In this document: piece by piece, positions 6,146 to 9,766 of the stretch | Layout of the letters: each line of letters opens with the position of its first letter | How positions within the stretch are numbered: position 1 is the stretch's first letter | Source of the DNA: Promethearchaeota archaeon | GTDB lineage: Archaea > Asgardarchaeota > Lokiarchaeia > Sigyniarchaeales > SOKP01 | Length of the DNA: 9,766 bases | Direction of reading: 5' to 3' | Assembly: GCA_030615235.1 (NCBI GenBank) | Contig: JAUWZR010000082.1 | Span: 1-9,766, forward strand | The notes under the pieces: generated by a model | What the model saw: only the letters and a program-made list of their open reading frames with translations | Told to the model about the DNA's origin: nothing | Databases searched by the model: none | Program-made: the position numbers and the translations under genes

Positions 6146-6367
6146 ATATAAACCACATTAAAGTTGATTAAGTTTTTAAAATAATAGATTCAATTAAGGT
6201 ATAAATATTTTTATTAATAACTTTTGCAAATATCATGCTAAATATTTTTTGCTCGAAATATTAAGCTATTAATACCTATTAAACCATTAATAGATTAAAA
6301 TTGCTTCCATTTTCAATAAATTAATTTATGGAATATATGCTATAAAATCCGTATAGGTGTATTTAAA
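6146..6367. other. Divergent intergenic region with 8-12-8 inverted repeat
   Basis: This AT-rich gap separates the minus-strand gelsolin-like gene from the plus-strand methylase. It contains a perfect inverted repeat CTATTAAT (6266-6273), 12-base spacer, ATTAATAG (6286-6293), with a third TATTAA inside the spacer. A TATA-like CTATAAAA (6340-6347) faces the methylase, and TTTTAAAA near 6174-6183 could serve the gelsolin-like gene. The methylase frame is open back to 6320, so the final bases may be coding. Confidence 0.4.
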
Positions 6368-7315
6368 ATTAAAAAAATCGAACTTTTTTCTGAAAATAAT
6401 GTATCTCGCGGTTTTTACGATCTCGCTAATCAGATTAACGATTTAACAGGAAAAGAATGGGTATTTTCAACAAAATCAATAATTCCAAAAGGATATCCTC
6501 CGAGTTTTCAATTAAATCTACGAAATAAACACGGAGGTCAAAAACCGCCAGAATTATGTGAAAAATTAATTAAAATTTTTACTAAAGAGAAAGACCTAAT
6601 TCTTGATCCTTTCTGTGGTGTTGGAGGGACTTTGCTCGCATGCAATTTAAGCAATCGTAACGGTATTGGGGTTGAAATCAACCAAGATTGGATAGACATT
6701 TATTATAAAATCTGCAAAATTGAATCTATCCAGCCTCAAAGGATTATTAAGGGTGATTCTCGTGAAATTCTTCGTAATTTAAGTGAAGACCCAAGCTTTA
6801 AGGTAGATTTTATATTAACCGATGTTCCATTTTGGAAGATGGACACTATTGAGAAATCAAAGGGCACTTACAAAAAAGTTGGAGAAGAATCTAAAGGAGT
6901 CTATTCCGATAAATCAAAATTAACAAGATTTATCCCTAACTCTCAAGATTCACAGCAAAAAAAACAAGATTGGGAACTTCTAATAAAGAAAACTTTCAGT
7001 GAATGCTTTAAGCTTTTAAAGCCGGGGCGATATTGTGCCGTTTTTATAGGAAACATGTATACGCAAGGGCGTTACCATCTTTTAAACGCTGACATAGCCC
7101 GTATTTTAAGTCAAATCGGTTATGTCCTAAAAGGAGAGATAATTTGGTACGATATAAATAAAAAACTTCATCTCTACGGCATCAATTATTCATGGATACC
7201 GAGTATTGTACACCAATTTATTATGGTTTTTAGAAAAGAAAGAAATGAAAAACTCACTCAAGAAGAAAAAGATAAAATTAAAGCGAAAAACTTCCAGATG
7301 ACTGAAAAAGGATGA
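6368..7315 (+). CDS. DNA-methylase-like SAM methyltransferase lacking an ordinary start codon
   Basis: About 315 codons of an N6/N4-type DNA methyltransferase fold. A GGQKPPELCEKLI helix (56-68, counted from 6368) precedes motif I DPFCGVGGT (80-88) and GVEIN (101-105). Motif IV appears later as TDVPFW (151-156), a variant of the usual (S/D)PPY. Conserved-looking stretches LLKPGRYCAVFIGNMY (216-231) and GYVLKGEIIWYD (251-262) follow. The motif order (I before IV) differs from the other methylase in this window. The frame is open from 6320, but it contains no ATG, GTG or TTG until 6632, which lies inside motif I and would destroy the SAM site. I place the start at ATT 6368, near the predicted initiation point of the TATA box at 6340-6347; a -1 frameshift from GTG 6357 or a damaged start are alternatives. 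Substrate is probably DNA; an RNA target is possible. Confidence 0.72.
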   Translation: MKKIELFSENNVSRGFYDLANQINDLTGKEWVFSTKSIIPKGYPPSFQLNLRNKHGGQKPPELCEKLIKIFTKEKDLILDPFCGVGGTLLACNLSNRNGIGVEINQDWIDIYYKICKIESIQPQRIIKGDSREILRNLSEDPSFKVDFILTDVPFWKMDTIEKSKGTYKKVGEESKGVYSDKSKLTRFIPNSQDSQQKKQDWELLIKKTFSECFKLLKPGRYCAVFIGNMYTQGRYHLLNADIARILSQIGYVLKGEIIWYDINKKLHLYGINYSWIPSIVHQFIMVFRKERNEKLTQEEKDKIKAKNFQMTEKG

Positions 7316-7372
7316 ACAATAAAATTTGAGTAAGTACTAATTTATACCTTGTTTCTATTAGCTTGAATATTA

Positions 7373-7942
7373 CTATATTTTTTGTTTCAGAGCGATAACA
7401 GTAATCCAACCCTTTTCTTTTTGTTCGTATATATCAATTTCAAAAAATCCTGCTTCAGTTAAAAATTCCCTATACTCCTTCGGCGAATGAAGTTTAAAGT
7501 TTCCGAGTTTTGCCCAATTCTCTACTACTTTTCTAATTTCTTTATTTTCGCACTTATAACCTTCGTTTATTAATAGTAATTCCCCATTGATTTTCAAAAC
7601 GCGATATATCTCTTTTAAATCGTTAATTAAATCTGGCCAAAAATAATAAGCTTCAAAACCTGAAACTATATCGAAGGTGTTGTCCTCAAACGGAAGATTT
7701 GATACTGAGCTCTCGCGAATCTCAACAATTCCCTCTTCAATCCATTTTTTATTAACTTCTTTACTAACTTTCACTGAAATGGGTGAATAATCAATTCCGA
7801 ACACCCTCCCACCTGTCGCAATTTGCGCAAAATGGTTAATATTAGCTCCACCTCCACATCCAACATCTAAAATTATCATTGCTTGCCTTAATTTTAAGTG
7901 AGATAATCCCCACTCTGCTAACGAAGCGTGCGAAATATTCAT
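7373..7942 (-). CDS. Class I SAM-dependent methyltransferase (Methyltransf_11-like)
   Basis: A 189-residue small-molecule type methyltransferase. Motif I is ILDVGCGGG (24-32), the acidic ribose ligand is Asp51 in VFGIDYS, motif II is PFEDNTFDIV (84-93), and motif III is RVLKINGELLL (114-124). The C-terminal SPKEYREFLTEAGFFEI (153-169) is the usual final helix-strand of the family. The substrate is unknown. The annotated ATG at 7942 is the first ordinary start codon, but the frame is open up to 8023. The codons just upstream read RKPKGLFGKRIARK before MNISHASLAEWG, which matches the N-terminal lead-in that relatives of this enzyme normally have. The true protein may therefore begin near 7987, at a GTA or other unusual codon, or the start has been lost. 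It is convergent with the methylase at 6368-7315. Confidence 0.85.
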   Translation of the reverse strand: MNISHASLAEWGLSHLKLRQAMIILDVGCGGGANINHFAQIATGGRVFGIDYSPISVKVSKEVNKKWIEEGIVEIRESSVSNLPFEDNTFDIVSGFEAYYFWPDLINDLKEIYRVLKINGELLLINEGYKCENKEIRKVVENWAKLGNFKLHSPKEYREFLTEAGFFEIDIYEQKEKGWITVIALKQKI

Positions 7943-8113
7943 CTTCCTTGCGATTCTTTTGCCGAATAATCCCTTTGGTTTTCTTACTTGGTTAACTATA
8001 TATTTAAAATAACCTATAAGTACTCACTTCTTTATGATTTTAGATGTTTTTAGCAATAACTGGTCTATAGAAAATTTTTATTAGGCGTGACTAATTTTGT
8101 AATATAAATTAAC

Positions 8114-8158
8114 ATTAATTGTTGATATCATTTAACGGTCAATAAATTAATTGTTAAT
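8114..8158. repeat. Pair of 13-bp direct repeats 32 bp apart upstream of the ICMT-like gene
   Basis: ATTAATTGTTGAT (8114-8126) and ATTAATTGTTAAT (8146-8158) match at 12 of 13 bases and start 32 bp apart, close to three helical turns. They lie just upstream of TATA-like sequences (8159-8169 and 8174-8182) of the gene at 8199. They may be regulator half-sites on one face of the DNA, though low complexity makes chance similarity possible. Confidence 0.3.
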
Positions 8159-8169
8159 CATAAAATTTT
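8159..8169 (+). promoter_or_regulatory. TATA-like box of the ICMT-like gene
   Basis: CATAAAATTTT lies about 35 bases before the ATG at 8199, predicting a leader of roughly nine bases. A second candidate, ACTATAAAA (8174-8182), is closer and would place initiation inside the start codon region. No Shine-Dalgarno sequence precedes the ATG. Confidence 0.35.
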
Positions 8170-8198
8170 ACTAACTATAAAACTTAAGTTGATAAAAA

Positions 8199-8684
8199 AT
8201 GGACCATAATCATGAACATAGGTTGGGAATCGAGGCACCACATTCTCATCTAATACAAGCACTCTCTCCGGCGATTTTTACAATAATCTGGATTTTAGAT
8301 TCACTTGTTTTCTCGTTTTCAACAGTACTGAATAGTTTTGTTCCTTGGATTGTTAGACTTATCTTGTTTATAATTTTTATCGCTGTAGCTTTAGCGTTTA
8401 TTCGCGCTTCGCACAACATTTTATTTCGTCACCCAGAAAATAAAAGCGATCTTATAACGGACGGAATACTTGGGCATGTAAGAAATCCGATGTATTTTGG
8501 TGTTCTCTTAATTTATCTCGCGTTTATATTTCTATCGATTTCTTTGATTAGTATATCGATATGGGTAGTAATAATTGTTATTTACGATAAATTGGCTACC
8601 TTTGAAGAAAAACAACTAGAAGAATTATTTGGACAAAAATATTTAGACTACAAGGAAAAAGTACCTAAATGGATTCCTCGATAA
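8199..8684 (+). CDS. Isoprenylcysteine carboxyl methyltransferase-like membrane protein
   Basis: A 161-residue integral membrane methyltransferase of the ICMT/PEMT type. Hydrophobic segments fall at about 22-43, 49-70, 97-113 and 114-130. The SAM-binding signature begins with ITDGILGHVRNPMYFG (86-101) and finishes with FEEKQLEELFGQKYLDY (135-151) and KVPKWIP at the C-terminus, the normal layout of this family. Members methylate prenylated cysteine carboxylates, phospholipid amines or other small lipids; the substrate here is not decidable. The N-terminus is unusually histidine-rich (His3, 5, 7, 15, 17), which may bind metal. Its 3' end overlaps the convergent carotenoid-type gene by 20 bases. 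In an Asgard cell, lipidated small GTPases would be an attractive but unproven substrate. Confidence 0.8.
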   Translation: MDHNHEHRLGIEAPHSHLIQALSPAIFTIIWILDSLVFSFSTVLNSFVPWIVRLILFIIFIAVALAFIRASHNILFRHPENKSDLITDGILGHVRNPMYFGVLLIYLAFIFLSISLISISIWVVIIVIYDKLATFEEKQLEELFGQKYLDYKEKVPKWIPR

Positions 8685-9570
8685 ATCGATTCTTTCGCAA
8701 TATAAAAATAAAAGCGAGTAGATACGGTAAAGCTGTTATTAGCATTAATAATCCCATCCTGAAAAGACCAAGAATGAAACTAGAAATTGCGTAGAAATAA
8801 GCGATTAGTAATAAACTACTTGGTGGGATTAGATCAAACCATTTTGTGCGTTTTAAGTTTTCTCTCTTCCAAATAATGATACCAGAAGCCCACACGACGG
8901 TAAAAATTGCCCAAACTACGAGAATTTCTAACGGTAGGTTAAATATAAAAGGGATTCGAGTAAACAATCCTAATAATAATAATATTCCTAATCCTATTGG
9001 AACTGCAAGCAACACTGTATATAATTTTCGAAGTAATGAGCGTTTAGCATCAATTTCAGCAATATTCAATAACTTTAGTTTTTTGCTATCTTTCTCCCAA
9101 CTTAAGCCATAAGACACTAGATAAGCTATAGGGATAAAAAACCAACCAAAAAAATTAAAACCAGGGATATTGAAGTATGCTCCACCTCCAAAATTCCAAG
9201 CACCGGATTCCACGGCAATTGGATCCATACCCCAATCAAGACTAAGTGCAATTAGTGTAGTTGTAAGTATTCGTTGCCATAAGGAAAGCTTTAAACGTTC
9301 AGCTATTATCATGGAACTGTAAATAATACCTACCCAAGATAAAATAATAGACAACGGGACCATTTCAAAAATCATAATCAATTCTGTCGCGTAAGAAAAA
9401 AGACCTTGAATAACTCCCATTAATTCTAGAAATACTGCAAAAACAAATATAGTTGGTATCATCAGTATACGCTGAATTCGATTCTTTTTCGCGTCCTTTA
9501 GTGCGTGAACTATGGTTAAGCCAGTCAATATATAACCAATTAATCCTGGAAGAAGTACTAATCCCGACAT
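8665..9570 (-). CDS. CruF/DUF422-type carotenoid biosynthesis membrane protein
   Basis: A 301-residue polytopic membrane protein with about seven or eight hydrophobic segments. The family signature is clear in the first half: an acidic residue in a helix (FLELMGVIQGLF, 47-58), PLSIILSWVGIIYSS (72-86), LDWGMDPIAVESGAWNF (111-127) and YFNIPGFNFFGWFFIP (132-147). In archaea and bacteria this family includes CruF, which hydrates carotenoid end groups during bacterioruberin-type carotenoid synthesis. Asp112 and Asp116 are likely active-site residues. The C-terminal third (about 183-291) adds four further helices of unclear role. No phytoene synthase, desaturase or lycopene elongase is adjacent, so the pathway is not confirmed. 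ATG 9570 lies about 34 bases from a TATA-like ATTTATAT (9601-9608). The symbol cruF is withheld because paralogues with other lipid substrates exist. Confidence 0.78.
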   Translation of the reverse strand: MSGLVLLPGLIGYILTGLTIVHALKDAKKNRIQRILMIPTIFVFAVFLELMGVIQGLFSYATELIMIFEMVPLSIILSWVGIIYSSMIIAERLKLSLWQRILTTTLIALSLDWGMDPIAVESGAWNFGGGAYFNIPGFNFFGWFFIPIAYLVSYGLSWEKDSKKLKLLNIAEIDAKRSLLRKLYTVLLAVPIGLGILLLLGLFTRIPFIFNLPLEILVVWAIFTVVWASGIIIWKRENLKRTKWFDLIPPSSLLLIAYFYAISSFILGLFRMGLLMLITALPYLLAFIFILRKNRFIEESI

Positions 9571-9636
9571 CTTAACTCTCTAACATCTTAAAATATAATA
9601 ATATAAATAAAAGACTTCAATATTTATTTTATTGAT

Positions 9637-9665
9637 TATTGCTATTAAAAATTTAATAAGCAATA
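9637..9665. repeat. Near-perfect 29-bp palindrome upstream of the carotenoid-type gene
   Basis: TATTGCTATTAAA (9637-9649), two bases, then TTTAATAAGCAATA (9652-9665). The arms are complementary at all 13 positions with a single extra base in the second arm. It lies about 30 bp upstream of the TATA-like box of the gene ending at 9570. It may be an operator, or a hairpin if transcribed. The half-site GCTATTAA also occurs at 6265-6272, within the 8-12-8 inverted repeat. Confidence 0.4.
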
Positions 9666-9697
9666 GTTTGAAATACAAATTCTTAATTTTTGCAAAG

Positions 9698-9766
9698 ATG
9701 AATCAAATTGACGAGCTCGAATAATATAGATGCGAATGAAGACCTTCTACCTCGACCTGGGTCTCC
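9698..9766 (+). other. GC-richer right edge, possible start of a further gene
   Basis: The last 60 bases are clearly richer in G and C than the rest of the window and contain the palindrome CGAGCTCG (9713-9720). Three overlapping plus-strand beginnings are possible: ATG 9698 (stops after eight codons), TTG 9708 (TSSNNIDANEDLLPRPGS, open to the edge) and ATG 9730 (RMKTFYLDLGL, open to the edge). On the minus strand the frame GRGRRSSFASILFELVNLIH is also open. The sequence is too short to choose between a protein and an RNA gene. Confidence 0.25.

Noticed and set aside
6632..7315. Second methylase starting at TTG 6632
   Set aside because: The TTG codes for a Leu inside the SAM-binding motif DPFCGVGGTLL; starting there would remove the cofactor site although the upstream frame is clearly coding.
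3797..7315. Complete restriction-modification system
   Set aside because: Two methylases are present, but no protein between them shows endonuclease motifs; the cupin and gelsolin-like genes do not qualify.
8846..9112. Plus-strand 88-codon open frame
   Set aside because: Antisense to the carotenoid-type membrane protein; Asn/Ile-rich shadow.
9698..9766. tRNA or other RNA gene at the right edge
   Set aside because: No T-loop consensus or cloverleaf is visible on either strand in the bases available; only a five-pair stem can be drawn.
1..9766. CRISPR array, insertion sequence or integrase
   Set aside because: No regularly spaced repeats, transposase-like protein or terminal inverted repeats with target duplications were seen.

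Overview
The window is AT-rich (by eye about two thirds A+T) and reads as archaeal. Several start codons sit about 25-35 bases from TATA-like boxes with little or no Shine-Dalgarno signal. Regulators and enzymes are of archaeal type, and one gene encodes a gelsolin-like domain, a eukaryotic-signature fold typical of Asgard archaea. My best guess is a Lokiarchaeia-like Asgard genome. This is inference from protein content; there is no rRNA or other phylogenetic marker in the window.

Left part (1-2705, minus strand): the 5' two thirds of a metallo-beta-lactamase-fold hydrolase running off the left edge; a four-helix membrane protein with a Gly6 run, followed by a T15 terminator; a decayed reading frame broken by one stop codon; and a cysteine-rich protein with two C-terminal [4Fe-4S] ferredoxin motifs.

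Regulatory node (2706-3796): the ferredoxin gene diverges from a winged-helix regulator that carries a coiled coil and four cysteines. Both promoters look leaderless, and a perfect 14-bp palindrome lies midway between the two TATA boxes. Beyond the regulator is a roughly 100-bp fossil of a second ferredoxin-type gene: its first codons are joined to its last codons by a large internal deletion. This suggests an old redox module (Fe-S protein plus Cys-containing repressor) that was once duplicated.

Middle (3797-7942): a beta-order DNA methyltransferase, a TTG-started cupin, a TTG-started gelsolin-like protein with a duplicated C-terminal module, a second DNA-methylase-like gene with no ordinary start codon, and a class I SAM methyltransferase whose family-like N-terminus also extends upstream of any ordinary start. 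No restriction endonuclease is visible, so the DNA methylases look like orphans.

Right part (8199-9766): an isoprenylcysteine methyltransferase-like membrane enzyme and a CruF-type carotenoid-biosynthesis membrane protein, convergent with a 20-bp overlap of their 3' ends. A near-perfect 29-bp palindrome and a short GC-richer stretch follow at the right edge. Most genes are monocistronic and many pairs are divergent or convergent; there is no long operon, no RNA gene, no CRISPR array and no intact mobile element.
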